Source of the DNA: Conyzicola nivalis
GTDB taxonomy: Bacteria; Actinomycetota; Actinomycetes; Actinomycetales; Microbacteriaceae
NCBI RefSeq assembly: GCF_014639655.1
Contig: NZ_BMGB01000001.1
Span: 434,001 to 498,000 of the forward strand
Reading direction: 5' to 3'
Length of the DNA: 64,000 bases
The first letter of the stretch is position 1; each line of letters starts with the position of its first letter. The notes under the pieces were generated by a model that was not told where the DNA came from, made no database searches, and saw only the letters and a list, made by a program, of their open reading frames with translations. Positions 25,436-34,846 of this stretch are shown here, one piece after another. The translations under genes and the position numbers were made by a program.

Positions 25436-25551
25436 CGTCCCACTCTGGGGAGAAACGCGCGTACACATATCTGTGTGTCGAACGGCCCCTGTTCCTCGAC
25501 GAGTCCCCTCCATACGGGAGCGGACGTAAAACAAAGAGGAGAAACCCCCGC

Positions 25552-27831
25552 ATGGAGGGTCCAGAAATCAAGTTCGCCGAAGCCGTTCTCGACAACGGCA
25601 AGTTCGGCACGCGCACCGTGCGCTTCGAAACCGGTCGTCTCGCACAGCAGGCCCAGGGCGCAATCGCGGCCTACCTCGACGAAGACACCATGCTCCTCAG
25701 CGCGACCAGCGCCGGCAAGCACCCCCGCGAGGGCTTCGACTTCTTCCCCCTCACGGTGGACGTCGAAGAGCGCTCCTACGCGGCCGGCAAGATCCCCGGC
25801 TCGTTCTTCCGTCGCGAAGGCCGCCCGTCGACCGAGGCCATCCTGGTCTGCCGTCTCATCGACCGCCCCCTGCGCCCGACCTTCGTCGAAGGCCTGCGCA
25901 ACGAGGTCCAGGTCGTCATCACCGTCCTGAGCATCGCTCCCGACGAGTTCTATGACGCCCTCGCGATCAACGCGGCATCGCTGTCCACGCAGATCTCCGG
26001 CCTTCCGTTCTACGGTCCCATCGGTGGCATCCGCCTCGCACTGATCAACGACCAGTGGGTCGCATTCCCCAAGTACTCGCAGCTGGAAGAGGCCGTCTTC
26101 GACCTCACCGTCGCCGGTCGCCTCGTCACCGATGCCGAGGGCAACGAAGACATCGCGATCATGATGGTGGAAGCCGAAGCCACCGAGAACAGCTGGGACC
26201 TCATCAAGGCCGGCGCCACCAAGCCCGACGAGACCGTCGTCGCCCAGGGCCTCGAGGCCTCGAAGCCGTTCCTCAAGCAGCTCATCAAGGCCCAGCTCGA
26301 GGTCGCAGCGCAGGCCGCCAAGCCGATCGCCGCGTACCCGGTCTTCCCGCCGTACCAGCAGGCGACCTACGACTCGGTCGCGGGCTTCGCCTACGAAGAG
26401 CTCAAGGGCGTCTACCAGATCGCCGACAAGGTCGCCCGCCAGGACGCCGACGACGAGCTCAAGGATCGCGTCAAGGCTCACGTCGCATCCGAAATCGAAG
26501 CCGGCAACCTCGACGGCAGCGCCACGTCCGAGATCTCCGCGGCCTACAAGTCGGTGTCCAAGAAGGTCATGCGCACCCGCGTGCTGACCGAGGGCATCCG
26601 CATCGACGGCCGTGGCCTCTCCGACATCCGCGCGCTCGACGCCGAAGTCCAGGTCATTCCGCGCGTGCACGGTTCGGCGATCTTCCAGCGTGGAGAGACC
26701 CAGATCCTCGGCGTCACCACGCTGAACATGCTCAAGATGGAGCAGCAGATCGACTCCTTGGCCCCCGTGACCAAGAAGCGCTACATGCACCACTACAACT
26801 TCCCGCCCTACTCGACCGGTGAGACCGGCCGCGTGGGTTCGCCGAAGCGTCGCGAGATCGGGCACGGCTTCCTCGCCGAGCGCGCCATCGCCCCGGTTCT
26901 GCCTCCCCGCGAGGAGTTCCCCTACGCGATCCGTCAGGTGTCCGAGGCTCTCGGCTCCAACGGTTCGACGTCGATGGGTTCCGTCTGCGCCTCGACCCTC
27001 TCGCTGCTCAACGCCGGTGTGCCGCTGCGCGCACCCGTCGCCGGTATCGCGATGGGCCTCATCTCCGACGAGATCGACGGCGTGACGCGCTACGCGGCAC
27101 TCACCGACATCCTCGGCGCGGAAGACGCACTCGGCGACATGGACTTCAAGGTCGCCGGCACGTCGGAGTTCGTCACCGCGATCCAGCTCGACACGAAGCT
27201 CGCCGGCCTGCCCTCCTCGGTTCTGGATGGCGCGCTCAAGCAGGCCAAGGAGGCTCGCACCGCGATCCTCGCCGTGATCAACGCTGCGATCGACGCTCCC
27301 GACGAGATGGCCCCCACGGCGCCTCGCGTGATCTCGGTGCAGATCCCGATCGACAAGATCGGCGAGCTGATCGGCCCGAAGGGCAAGACGATCAACCAGA
27401 TCCAGGACGACACCGGAGCCGACATCTCGATCGAGGACGACGGCACCGTGTACATCGGCGCCGTCGACGGTCCGTCGGCCGAGGCCGCCCGTGCCGCCGT
27501 CAACGCGATCGCCAACCCGCTCAACCCCGAGGTCGGGGAGCGCTTCCTGGGAACGGTTGTCAAGATCGCCACCTTCGGTGCGTTCGTCTCGCTCACCCCG
27601 GGCAAGGACGGTCTGCTCCACATCAGCGAGGTGCGTAAGCTTGCCGGTGGAAAGCGCGTCGAGAACGTCGAAGACGTCCTCGTCGTCGGCCAGAAGATTC
27701 AGGTCGAAATCACCAAGATCGACGACCGCGGAAAGCTGTCGCTCGCTCCTGTTGAGGACGAGACCGTCGGTGGAGACACCGAGGGTAGCGCAGCCGCCAG
27801 CGAGGGCCCCGAGGCCCCCGCAGAAGGCTAA
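25552..27831 (+). CDS. pnp: Polynucleotide phosphorylase (PNPase)
   Basis: The start at ATG 25552 follows AGAGGAG, giving 759 aa. Two RNase PH-like domains (about residues 10-150 and 335-480) flank a helical domain; the second contains [14 protein letters not shown] and the catalytic region [22 protein letters not shown] domain (about 590-650, [16 protein letters not shown]) and an S1 domain (about 660-730, [20 protein letters not shown]) bind RNA. PNPase degrades RNA phosphorolytically 3-prime to 5-prime. A strong terminator follows. Confidence 0.97.
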   Translation: MEGPEIKFAEAVLDNGKFGTRTVRFETGRLAQQAQGAIAAYLDEDTMLLSATSAGKHPREGFDFFPLTVDVEERSYAAGKIPGSFFRREGRPSTEAILVCRLIDRPLRPTFVEGLRNEVQVVITVLSIAPDEFYDALAINAASLSTQISGLPFYGPIGGIRLALINDQWVAFPKYSQLEEAVFDLTVAGRLVTDAEGNEDIAIMMVEAEATENSWDLIKAGATKPDETVVAQGLEASKPFLKQLIKAQLEVAAQAAKPIAAYPVFPPYQQATYDSVAGFAYEELKGVYQIADKVARQDADDELKDRVKAHVASEIEAGNLDGSATSEISAAYKSVSKKVMRTRVLTEGIRIDGRGLSDIRALDAEVQVIPRVHGSAIFQRGETQILGVTTLNMLKMEQQIDSLAPVTKKRYMHHYNFPPYSTGETGRVGSPKRREIGHGFLAERAIAPVLPPREEFPYAIRQVSEALGSNGSTSMGSVCASTLSLLNAGVPLRAPVAGIAMGLISDEIDGVTRYAALTDILGAEDALGDMDFKVAGTSEFVTAIQLDTKLAGLPSSVLDGALKQAKEARTAILAVINAAIDAPDEMAPTAPRVISVQIPIDKIGELIGPKGKTINQIQDDTGADISIEDDGTVYIGAVDGPSAEAARAAVNAIANPLNPEVGERFLGTVVKIATFGAFVSLTPGKDGLLHISEVRKLAGGKRVENVEDVLVVGQKIQVEITKIDDRGKLSLAPVEDETVGGDTEGSAAASEGPEAPAEG

Positions 27832-27892
27832 GCAGCAACTGCAGCGCCCATAGATCTGCTCGAGGCCTCTCGCCAGGCGCTCGAGTAAGACG

Positions 27893-27930
27893 AAGAAGCC
27901 CCCACCGCAAGGTGGGGGCTTCTTTGCTTC
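27893..27930 (+). terminator. Strong intrinsic terminator after pnp
   Basis: A perfect 14-bp stem (27893-27906 with 27911-27924) closes on a GCAA tetraloop and is followed by TTGCTTC. It is the clearest terminator in the window. Confidence 0.93.
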
Positions 27931-28084
27931 CCGCCGCTTTTTCCGGCTCGGACGGGGTACAGATTTTTCCGGATGTAACCGGCACAATTCCATCCGACTA
28001 CGTCCTGATAACGATTGGGGTGTCATCCCACGAATGTCGGCGGTGCATCCTATTCTCGAAATCGAGCTAAGGGGAACGTGAGAC

Positions 28085-29050
28085 ATGACGACTGCGATCG
28101 ACACCGGTCGGCCGTCGGCGAGCGCGCGCTCCGGGCTCAGGCAGGTCGGCGCCTCCGACCTCGAGGTCTTCCCCCTCGCGATCAGTGGCAACGTCTTCGG
28201 CTGGACGGCCGACGTCGTCTCCACTAACGCGATCCTCGACGAATACGCCGCTGGCGGCGGCAACTTCGTCGACACCGCAGACTCCTATGCCGCTGGCCGC
28301 AGCGAGATCATGGTCGGCAACTGGATGCGCGACCGTCGCAACCGCCCAGAGATGGTCGTGGCGACCAAGGTCGGTAAGAGCGCCGACAACCCGGGCCTCT
28401 CGGCGCGCGCCCTCACGGCGTCGGTTCACGCGTCGCTCGAGCGCCTGCGCACCGGCTATATCGACCTTCTCTACCTGCACGTCGACGACGAGTCCGTGCC
28501 CTTCGAAGAGACTCTCTACGCCGTCGACGAACTCATCCGCGCCGGCAAGGTGCGCTACTTCGGCGTCTCCGACCACACCGGCAACCGGCTCATCGAGGCG
28601 CGCATCGCCTCGGGCCAGATGGGCATCGCCCCGATGGTGGCGCTGCAGAACCAGTACAACCTGCTGCACCGTGGCGAGTACGAGGGCGATCTCGCCCGCG
28701 TGGCCGACCGCCAGGGTCTCGGCGTGATGCCGCGCTTCGCCCTCGCCAGCGGCTTCCTCACCGGAAAGTACCGCTCGCGCTCCGACATCGCCAAGAACGA
28801 ACGCGGTGCCGAGGCGGCGAAGTACCTCAGCCGCAAGGGGCTCAAGGTGCTGGCGACACTCGACCGCATCGCGCAGTCGCACGGAGTGGCTGTCGCCACC
28901 GTTGCGCTCGCCTGGCTGCTTTCCAAGCCCAACGTCGTGGCGCCGGTGGCGTCGGCGAGTCGCGCCGCCCAGGTCGGCGACCTCGTGGCCGCGGCGACAC
29001 TTCCGCTCACCCGGGCCCAGATCGCCGAACTCGACAAGGTCAGCGCGTAG
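28085..29050 (+). CDS. Aldo/keto reductase
   Basis: The 321-aa product has the (beta/alpha)8 AKR features: Asp in NFVDTADSYAAGRSE, the catalytic Tyr in the same segment, Lys in VVATKVGKS, and DLLYLHVDDESVPFEETL for the family's His-type motif region. It reduces an unknown carbonyl with NADPH. AAGGGGA precedes the ATG and a -10-like TATTCT lies near 28050. It is a single-gene unit between the pnp terminator and a convergent small membrane gene. Confidence 0.88.
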   Translation: MTTAIDTGRPSASARSGLRQVGASDLEVFPLAISGNVFGWTADVVSTNAILDEYAAGGGNFVDTADSYAAGRSEIMVGNWMRDRRNRPEMVVATKVGKSADNPGLSARALTASVHASLERLRTGYIDLLYLHVDDESVPFEETLYAVDELIRAGKVRYFGVSDHTGNRLIEARIASGQMGIAPMVALQNQYNLLHRGEYEGDLARVADRQGLGVMPRFALASGFLTGKYRSRSDIAKNERGAEAAKYLSRKGLKVLATLDRIAQSHGVAVATVALAWLLSKPNVVAPVASASRAAQVGDLVAAATLPLTRAQIAELDKVSA

Positions 29051-29082
29051 CTACCTCAGCGTTCAGCTAGCACAGGGCGTCG

Positions 29083-29415
29083 CTAGAACAGGCCGGGGAT
29101 CGCGACCCACCCGAGTGCGGTCACGATCACGATCGAGTTGAGCACCAGAGCGACGACGGTGAGGGACTTGCTCCCGCGCCCTCCGGTGACCAGGGCGAGC
29201 ACGAGCACCACCTCGAGAGCGACCGACACGACGATGAGGCTCAGCGGCGCCGGCAGCGCCGTGAAGGCGGTGAGCAGCATCAGTACCGCGAGCACGAGCT
29301 CGAGCACGGCGAGCACCGTGGAGTTGCGGCTCGCACGCAGGCGCCCGACGCCGTCGATGAAGGCGAGAACGGCGGCCGCCGCGGTGATGACGGTCAGCAG
29401 GTTCAGTGTGATCAT
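29083..29415 (-). CDS. Small membrane protein, four helices
   Basis: The 110-aa product starts at ATG 29415 after GGAGGAG. Four hydrophobic helices cover nearly the whole length. No motif allows a functional assignment. It is convergent with the aldo/keto reductase gene and divergent from the M16 peptidase gene. Confidence 0.65.
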   Translation of the reverse strand: MITLNLLTVITAAAAVLAFIDGVGRLRASRNSTVLAVLELVLAVLMLLTAFTALPAPLSLIVVSVALEVVLVLALVTGGRGSKSLTVVALVLNSIVIVTALGWVAIPGLF

Positions 29416-29491
29416 GGCGGCTCCTCCGGGTACGCGGAACTCCCAAGGCTAGTGCGATTATTGGTGCCGTCGTGCCCATAACGTAGGCTCG

Positions 29492-30874
29492 GTGGCGATG
29501 ACCGGTGCAGTGCAGTTACCCCTTGACCTCGCAGAACTCTCTTTCGTTTCGACCGGCGACTCGCTCGTCCGACGCAGCGTTCTGCCCAGCGGAGTGCGCA
29601 TCCTGAGCGAGCGCGTTCCCGGGGCCCGCAGCGCCACGATCGGCTACTGGGTCGCGGTCGGTTCGCGCGACGAGACCCCGTCGACCTACGGTTCGACCCA
29701 CTTCCTCGAGCACCTACTGTTCAAGGGCACGCTCACCCGCAGCGCGCTCGACATCGCGGTGAGCTTCGACGCCGTCGGCGGCGAGCACAACGCGATGACG
29801 GCCAAGGAGTACACCTGCTACTACGCGAAGATCCAGGATCGCGATCTGCCGATGGCGATCGACGTCATCTCCGACATGCTGACCTCGTCGCTGCTCGACC
29901 CCGACGAGTTCGAGACCGAGCGCGGCGTCATCCTCGAAGAGCTCGCGATGGCAGACGACGACCCGGGCGACGTTACGAGCGAGCGCTTCTTCGAGGCAGT
30001 GCTCGGCGACCATCCCCTCGGCCGCCCGATCGGCGGCAGCCCCGAGACGATCGCTGCCGCCACCCGGGAGTCGGTGTGGAACCACTACCGGGCCAACTAC
30101 CGCGCCCAAGACCTCGTGATCACCGTGGCGGGAGCCGTCGACCACGACGAGCTCGTCGCTGGCGTCACGGCGGCCCTGCGTCGTGCCGACTGGAACCTCG
30201 ACGCGCAGGCGGCCCCCGTGCCGCGCCGCAGCGGCAGCGGCGAACTGATCGAGCGGGGCAGCCCGCTCGCCGTCGTGCAGCGCCCGATCGAGCAGGCAAA
30301 CATCCTGCTCGGGGTGGAGGGTCTCGCCGCCTCCGACCCGCGCCGACCGACGCTGGCCGTGCTCAACTCCGTGCTCGGCGGCGGCATGTCGAGCCGGCTG
30401 TTCCAGGAGATCCGCGAAAAGCGCGGGCTGGCCTACTCCGTCTACTCGTTCTCGCCCAGCTACTCCGACGCCGGGCTCTTCGGCATCTACGCGGGGTGCT
30501 CACCCTCGAAGATCGCCCAGGTCACCGAGCTCATGCTCAGCGAATTCCGCGCCCTCGCCACCGGCGGGGTCACCGCCGAAGAGCTGCGTCGCGCCAACGG
30601 CCAACTGAGCGGCGCGTCGGCGCTCGCGCTCGAGGACTCCGACACGCGCATGTCGCGACTCGGTCGAGCGGAACTCACGATGGGGGAGTACGTTGATCTG
30701 GACGAGTCGCTCCGGCGCCTCGATCTCGTGACGGCGGACGGCATCCGAGAACTTGCTGAGGACCTCGTGTCGCGGCCGCTTTCGGTCGCCGCAGTCGGCA
30801 CGATTGACGAAACCGTGTTCTCCGAACTCGCTTCGTCGGCACGGTCGGCAGCGTCGCCGGCACCGGTCGCGTAG
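29492..30874 (+). CDS. M16-family zinc metallopeptidase (pitrilysin/MPP-like)
   Basis: The 460-aa product carries the inverted zinc motif HFLEH (STHFLEHLLFKGT, near residues 72-76) with the third ligand Glu in the ERGVILEELAMADDDP segment, and the second-half R/Y pair region GLAYSVYSF. Bacterial one-domain members act as dimers on peptides. Actinobacterial genomes often place it between pnp and dapB, as here. GTG 29492 or ATG 29498 are both possible; TAACGT/TAGGCT boxes a few bases upstream and no ribosome site indicate a leaderless mRNA. Confidence 0.9.
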   Translation: MAMTGAVQLPLDLAELSFVSTGDSLVRRSVLPSGVRILSERVPGARSATIGYWVAVGSRDETPSTYGSTHFLEHLLFKGTLTRSALDIAVSFDAVGGEHNAMTAKEYTCYYAKIQDRDLPMAIDVISDMLTSSLLDPDEFETERGVILEELAMADDDPGDVTSERFFEAVLGDHPLGRPIGGSPETIAAATRESVWNHYRANYRAQDLVITVAGAVDHDELVAGVTAALRRADWNLDAQAAPVPRRSGSGELIERGSPLAVVQRPIEQANILLGVEGLAASDPRRPTLAVLNSVLGGGMSSRLFQEIREKRGLAYSVYSFSPSYSDAGLFGIYAGCSPSKIAQVTELMLSEFRALATGGVTAEELRRANGQLSGASALALEDSDTRMSRLGRAELTMGEYVDLDESLRRLDLVTADGIRELAEDLVSRPLSVAAVGTIDETVFSELASSARSAASPAPVA

Positions 30875-30905
30875 CTCTCGATCCGAACTAACAAGGCGGA
30901 ATCTC

Positions 30906-31508
30906 TTGTCCCACTTCATCTACCTGGTTCGCCACGGCGAGCAGCAGGACGCCGAATACGGTCTCCCCGACGGCCCGCTCTCACCGCGCGGACGCCGCCA
31001 GGCCGAATCGATCGCCGAGCGGTTGAGTGGCGTGCCGTTCACGGGCGCGTTCCACTCGCCGCTGGAGCGGGCGTCGGAAACCGCGCGCATCATGCAGGGC
31101 CGGATGCCGGCGCTGAACTCACAACCGTCGGCGTTGCTGTTCGACTGCTACCCGAGCGGACCGACTCCCGACATGCCGCGGGCGTTCGAGTCGTTCTTCG
31201 GGGGAGTCACCGAGGAGGAGATCGAGGCGGGCCAGGCGCAGATGGCCGATGCCACGGCCGAATTCCTCTCGCCCACGGCGGGGGACCGCCACGACCTGCT
31301 CATCACCCACAACTTCGTGATCGGCTGGTTCGTGCGCGAGGCGCTCGACGCGCCGAACTGGCGCTGGCTCGGGCTCAACCAGGCCAACTGCGGCCTCACC
31401 ATCATCCGCGTGCGCACGGCTAAGCCGCCGGTGCTCGTGACGCACAACGACCTGAGCCACCTGCCGATCGAACTGCGCACCGGCATGCCCGAGGGCTGGC
31501 CGGTCTAG
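30906..31508 (+). CDS. Histidine phosphatase family protein
   Basis: The TTG at 30906, five bases after AAGGCGGA, gives 200 aa starting just before YLVRHGEQQ, the catalytic RHG motif. The second His lies in LLITHNFVIGWF. The family hydrolyses phosphate monoesters through a phosphohistidine; the substrate is unknown. It is followed eight bases later by a MerR-type gene. Confidence 0.82.
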   Translation: MSHFIYLVRHGEQQDAEYGLPDGPLSPRGRRQAESIAERLSGVPFTGAFHSPLERASETARIMQGRMPALNSQPSALLFDCYPSGPTPDMPRAFESFFGGVTEEEIEAGQAQMADATAEFLSPTAGDRHDLLITHNFVIGWFVREALDAPNWRWLGLNQANCGLTIIRVRTAKPPVLVTHNDLSHLPIELRTGMPEGWPV

Positions 31509-31516
31509 CGCCGCTC

Positions 31517-32248
31517 ATGGATTCGTCTTTCTGGCCGCCGCGTCGGGTGGAGATCGGCGACGCGGCATCGTTCGTCGGCATCACACCGCGGGCGATCCGC
31601 CGCTACCACGAGATCGGTCTGCTCCCGGAGCCCGAGCGGGGCAGCGACGACCGCCGCGGCTACGGCCACGAGGAGATGATCCGGCTGCTGTGGATCCGCA
31701 GGATGGCCGACGCCGGGATCGCCGTGGACGACATCCGTGGGTTCTTCGTCGACAGCGCTGCCGCCGGTGCCGACGGCATCCGGGGCAGCACTGTGGCTCT
31801 GCTCTCCGACATCGTCGCCAGTCGGCTGGAGGGCCTCCCCGAGGGCTCACTGCGGCAGTCGGATCTCGACAGCCTGCTGGTCATGGAGCGGATCTTCGGC
31901 CCGCTCGGTGCGGCCGTGAACGCATCACGCTACATCGCCATGGCCACCCATCCGGGCCTGCGGGAGGAATCCGACCGCGTCGATGCCGCCGAGGAGGCGC
32001 TCGACGACACGGTCGCGGTAGACGACCCGCGGGTGGCAGCGGTCGCAGCCGAACGCCACGCGTTCGAACGGGCTCTGCACGCGGTCATCGAGGATTCCGG
32101 TCTGGGGAAGGGTGACGAAGCGCTCTCCGACTCCTGGGAAGCGTTGCAGGCTGTTGAGGCCACCGCGCAGATGCCCTACGACTACTCGCCGGCCCGCAGG
32201 CGGTGTCTGGAATTGGCGGAAGAACTGGCCGCTCGCGAGTCAGCCTGA
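31517..32248 (+). CDS. MerR-family transcriptional regulator
   Basis: The 243-aa protein opens with a MerR-type DNA-binding region (GDAASFVGITPRAIRRYHEIG, then LLPEPERGSDDRRGYGHEEM) and continues with helices for dimerisation and a long helical C-terminal domain without Cys clusters, so a metal ligand is unlikely. The effector and target promoter are not known. It is next to the phosphatase gene, possibly cotranscribed. Confidence 0.85.
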   Translation: MDSSFWPPRRVEIGDAASFVGITPRAIRRYHEIGLLPEPERGSDDRRGYGHEEMIRLLWIRRMADAGIAVDDIRGFFVDSAAAGADGIRGSTVALLSDIVASRLEGLPEGSLRQSDLDSLLVMERIFGPLGAAVNASRYIAMATHPGLREESDRVDAAEEALDDTVAVDDPRVAAVAAERHAFERALHAVIEDSGLGKGDEALSDSWEALQAVEATAQMPYDYSPARRRCLELAEELAARESA

Positions 32249-32256
32249 CGCGGGCG

Positions 32257-32739
32257 CTACAGCTTCTTCGCGAACCAGTCGGTAGCGTTCGGGTTGTCGT
32301 TGTACGGCTCGACGCCCACGAACCCGGTCGAGCGGTACAGGCCGCCCGCGGCCTCGAGGCTGGCGTTCGTGTCGAGCACCAGCTCGGTCGCGCCGAACTC
32401 CCTCGCGCGCCGCTCGAGCTCGGCGAGCAGCGCCCGTCCGTAGCCGAGCCCGCGCGTGTGCGCTTGCAGCCAGAGGTGCTTGACCTCGTACCGCACCTCG
32501 CCGCGCGGCCCGTCGCCGATGCGCCGGATCCCGCCGCAGCCCACATCGGCGGGTTCGCCGGCGAGATCCTCGCCCTCCACGACGACGAACACACCGCGGG
32601 GTGGAACGAACTGTTCGGGATCGGGGAACGCCACCCGATAGGTTCCGCCGGTGAATCCCAGTTCGCGGCTGGTGAAGTATTCGTCGAGCAGGGCGTGAGC
32701 CGCGGCATCCGTCGTCTGTGATTCCCGCCAAGTGACCAT
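32257..32739 (-). CDS. GNAT-family N-acetyltransferase
   Basis: The 160-aa product has the GNAT acetyl-CoA loop QAHTRGLGYGRALLAELE (about residues 93-110) and a C-terminal LYRSTGFVGVEPY typical of the fold. The acceptor substrate is unknown. Its ATG at 32739 lies six bases after the box TACGCT (minus strand), with no ribosome site, so it is likely leaderless and shares a very short divergent region with dapB. Confidence 0.85.
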   Translation of the reverse strand: MVTWRESQTTDAAAHALLDEYFTSRELGFTGGTYRVAFPDPEQFVPPRGVFVVVEGEDLAGEPADVGCGGIRRIGDGPRGEVRYEVKHLWLQAHTRGLGYGRALLAELERRAREFGATELVLDTNASLEAAGGLYRSTGFVGVEPYNDNPNATDWFAKKL

Positions 32740-32745
32740 GCCACA

Positions 32746-32765
32746 AGCGTAGGCGCCTGTAAGTT
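32746..32765. promoter_or_regulatory. Back-to-back leaderless promoters of the GNAT gene and dapB
   Basis: TACGCT on the minus strand (32746-32751) ends six bases before the GNAT ATG, and TAAGTT on the plus strand (32760-32765) ends six bases before the dapB ATG. Only 32 bases separate the two start codons, so each -35 region would lie in the other gene. Confidence 0.5.
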
Positions 32766-32771
32766 GGAAAC

Positions 32772-33503
32772 ATGACTACGAAGGTCGCCGTCGTCGGCGC
32801 AACCGGCACCATGGGACGACTCGTGTCGCGCCTCGTCGAAGAATCTCCCGACTTCGAGATCGTCGCCTCGCTGGGTTCGAAGGACCCGCTGAGCGACATG
32901 CTCGGGGCGGACGTGGTGGTGGATGTCACGGTGCCCGGCGTCTCGCAGGGTGTCGTCGACTTCGCCGTAGCGAACGGCCTGAACGTGCTCGTCGGCGCGT
33001 CCGGCTGGTCGGCCGACCGCATCGTCTCGCTCGAGCACCTGCTCGCCGACGTGCCCGGCGTGGGCGTCGTCATCATCCCCAACTTCTCCCTCGGGTCGGT
33101 GCTCGCTACGTCGTTCGCCGCGACGGCCGCCCGGTTCTACGACTCCATCGAGATCGTCGAGGCGCACAAGGCGTCGAAGGTCGACTCGCCCAGCGGCACC
33201 GCCGTCCGCACCGCGGAACTCATCGGCAAGGCCCGCGCGACCCTCGGCCCGGTGATCGCACCGCACGCCGACCAGCGCGCCCGCGGGCAGCAGGTGGCCA
33301 GCGTGCCGATCCACAGCCTGCGCATGCAGGGTGTCGTCGCCAAGCAGGACGTGGTCTTCGGCGGGAACGGCGAGACGCTCACCCTGAGCCACGTCACCAT
33401 GTCGGAGACGTCGTACGAGACCGGCATCATGCTGGCCCTGCGCGCGGCTCGGAGTGCCGAGGGCGTCACGGTCGGGCTCGACAAGCTGCTCGACATCTCG
33501 TGA
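32772..33503 (+). CDS. dapB: 4-hydroxy-tetrahydrodipicolinate reductase
   Basis: The 243-aa enzyme, the usual actinobacterial length, has the NAD(P) loop VVGATGTMGRLV, the active-site segment EAHKASKVDSPSGTAV and the conserved GV...VVFGGNGETLTLSH. It reduces the DapA product in the diaminopimelate/lysine route, needed for peptidoglycan and lysine. dapA and dapF are also in this window but not adjacent. Confidence 0.96.
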   Translation: MTTKVAVVGATGTMGRLVSRLVEESPDFEIVASLGSKDPLSDMLGADVVVDVTVPGVSQGVVDFAVANGLNVLVGASGWSADRIVSLEHLLADVPGVGVVIIPNFSLGSVLATSFAATAARFYDSIEIVEAHKASKVDSPSGTAVRTAELIGKARATLGPVIAPHADQRARGQQVASVPIHSLRMQGVVAKQDVVFGGNGETLTLSHVTMSETSYETGIMLALRAARSAEGVTVGLDKLLDIS

Positions 33504-33943
33504 GGGGCCGCATAGCCGCCATCACGATGGCGGTACTGCTCGTGATCTACCTCGGGTTCGTCGTCAACTACGCGTTCGTGCTCATCGGTACGGGGGTCGG
33601 CGTCGCTATCGCCATGGGTATCGCCCTGCTCGTGCTGCCGCTCATCGCCGCGTGGCTGCTTTACCGCGAGATCGCCTTCGTGCTGCGCGGCGAACGGCTC
33701 GTGCGGGTGATGGGCGCGGCCGGCGAGCTCCCCGTCGACGACCTCCCGCGCCTGCCGAGCGGGCGCGCCGACTCGGCAGCCGCAGACGCCCAGTTCCCCG
33801 CCTACAAGGCGGCGGTCGAACAGCACCCCGACTCGTGGCGCGCCTGGCTGCTGCTCGGACTCGCGTACGACGCGAGCGGCGACCGCTCCCGCGCGCGCTG
33901 GGCGACGCGGGAGGCGATCAAGCTCGAACGCAGCGCGGGCTGA
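33500..33943 (+). CDS. Small membrane protein with possible helical repeat tail
   Basis: The GTG at 33500 overlaps the dapB stop, so translation is coupled. The 147-aa product has two hydrophobic helices (about residues 6-28 and 33-54) and a soluble C-terminal part whose last 35 residues (SWRAWLLLGLAYDASGDRSR) look like a single TPR-type helix pair. A gene of this kind often follows dapB in related genomes by my recollection; its function is unknown. Confidence 0.68.
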   Translation: MRGRIAAITMAVLLVIYLGFVVNYAFVLIGTGVGVAIAMGIALLVLPLIAAWLLYREIAFVLRGERLVRVMGAAGELPVDDLPRLPSGRADSAAADAQFPAYKAAVEQHPDSWRAWLLLGLAYDASGDRSRARWATREAIKLERSAG

Positions 33944-33945
33944 GC

Positions 33946-33965
33946 GGTTTCGACGGGCTCAACCA
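33946..33965. repeat. Copy of a dispersed short repeat (antisense)
   Basis: GGTTTCGACGGGCTCAACCA directly after the small membrane gene is the reverse complement of the element core TTGAGCCCGTCGAA, found in other places in the window. Confidence 0.6.
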
Positions 33966-34846
33966 GCGGTCAGTGCCGCTATGGCCTGCTGCACCGTGGA
34001 GTGCTCGAAGGTGAAACCATCGCCGAGCAGTCGGCGCGGAACCGACTTCTGGCTGGCCAGCAGCAGTTCTCTGCCCGGTTCGCGCAGCGCGGTGCGCACG
34101 ACCGGCTCCGGAATCCGCCAGGGGTGCCAGCGGTGCATCGCCTCGGCGAGCGTCGACGTCACCTCCTCCGACCTGGCCGGTGTCGGTCCGGCGAGGTTGA
34201 CGGGGCCGGCCAGCTGCGACGTCAGCAGGTGCCGGATGGCCGCGGCCTCGTCGTGGAGGCTGATCCAGGGCCAGTACTGTGCGCCCGTTCCGAGCGTCGC
34301 GCCCAGCCCGAACCGCGTGAGCAACTGCAGCGGCGTGAACGCGCCGCCGTCGCCGACCACGAGCCCGGTGCGCACTGTCACGACCCGGGTGGAGTGGCTC
34401 GCGAGGTTCGCCGCCTGCTCCCACGCGTCGACGACGTCCGACAGGAAACCCTCGCCCTTCGTCGACTCCTCGGTGAGCTCCTCGTCGCCACGGTCCCCAT
34501 AGAATCCGACGGCCGAGGCGCTGAGGAACGTCGCGGGTGGCGTGGCCGAACCGGCGATGGCGTCGGCCAGGGTCCAGGTCGCGTCGATGCGCGAGCGCAG
34601 GATCTCGCGCTTATAGCCGGCGGTCCACGGCAGGCGGCCGGTGGACGCACCGGAGAGGCTGATGACGGCGTCGACGGAGGCGATCAGTCCCGGATCGATG
34701 ACCCGTGCCGCCGGGAACCAGCGGTACTCCGAACTGGAGCGGCGCTCGCGCCGCACGAGCCTGAGGACTTCGTGGCCGTCGGTCTCGAGCTGAGCGGTCA
34801 GCTCAGAGCCGATGAGCCCGCTGGCTCCGGCCATGAGTACCCGCAT
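33959..34846 (-). CDS. TIGR01777-type NAD-dependent epimerase/dehydratase (SDR39U1-like)
   Basis: The ATG at 34846 overlaps the OsmC stop (TGATG), giving 295 aa that begin [16 protein letters not shown], the Rossmann dinucleotide loop. FLSASAVGFYGDRGDEELTE contains the catalytic Ser and Tyr region of this SDR group, and a C-terminal DUF1731-like end (LLGDGFTFEHSTVQQAI) completes the usual architecture. The substrate is unknown. It is coupled to the upstream OsmC-type gene, suggesting a joint stress role, which is inference. Confidence 0.88.
   Translation of the reverse strand: MRVLMAGASGLIGSELTAQLETDGHEVLRLVRRERRSSSEYRWFPAARVIDPGLIASVDAVISLSGASTGRLPWTAGYKREILRSRIDATWTLADAIAGSATPPATFLSASAVGFYGDRGDEELTEESTKGEGFLSDVVDAWEQAANLASHSTRVVTVRTGLVVGDGGAFTPLQLLTRFGLGATLGTGAQYWPWISLHDEAAAIRHLLTSQLAGPVNLAGPTPARSEEVTSTLAEAMHRWHPWRIPEPVVRTALREPGRELLLASQKSVPRRLLGDGFTFEHSTVQQAIAALTAG

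Noticed and set aside
25417-28275. Antisense frame of 952 codons across pnp and its terminator
   Set aside because: It crosses a strong terminator and an intergenic region and is the mirror of the conserved pnp frame.
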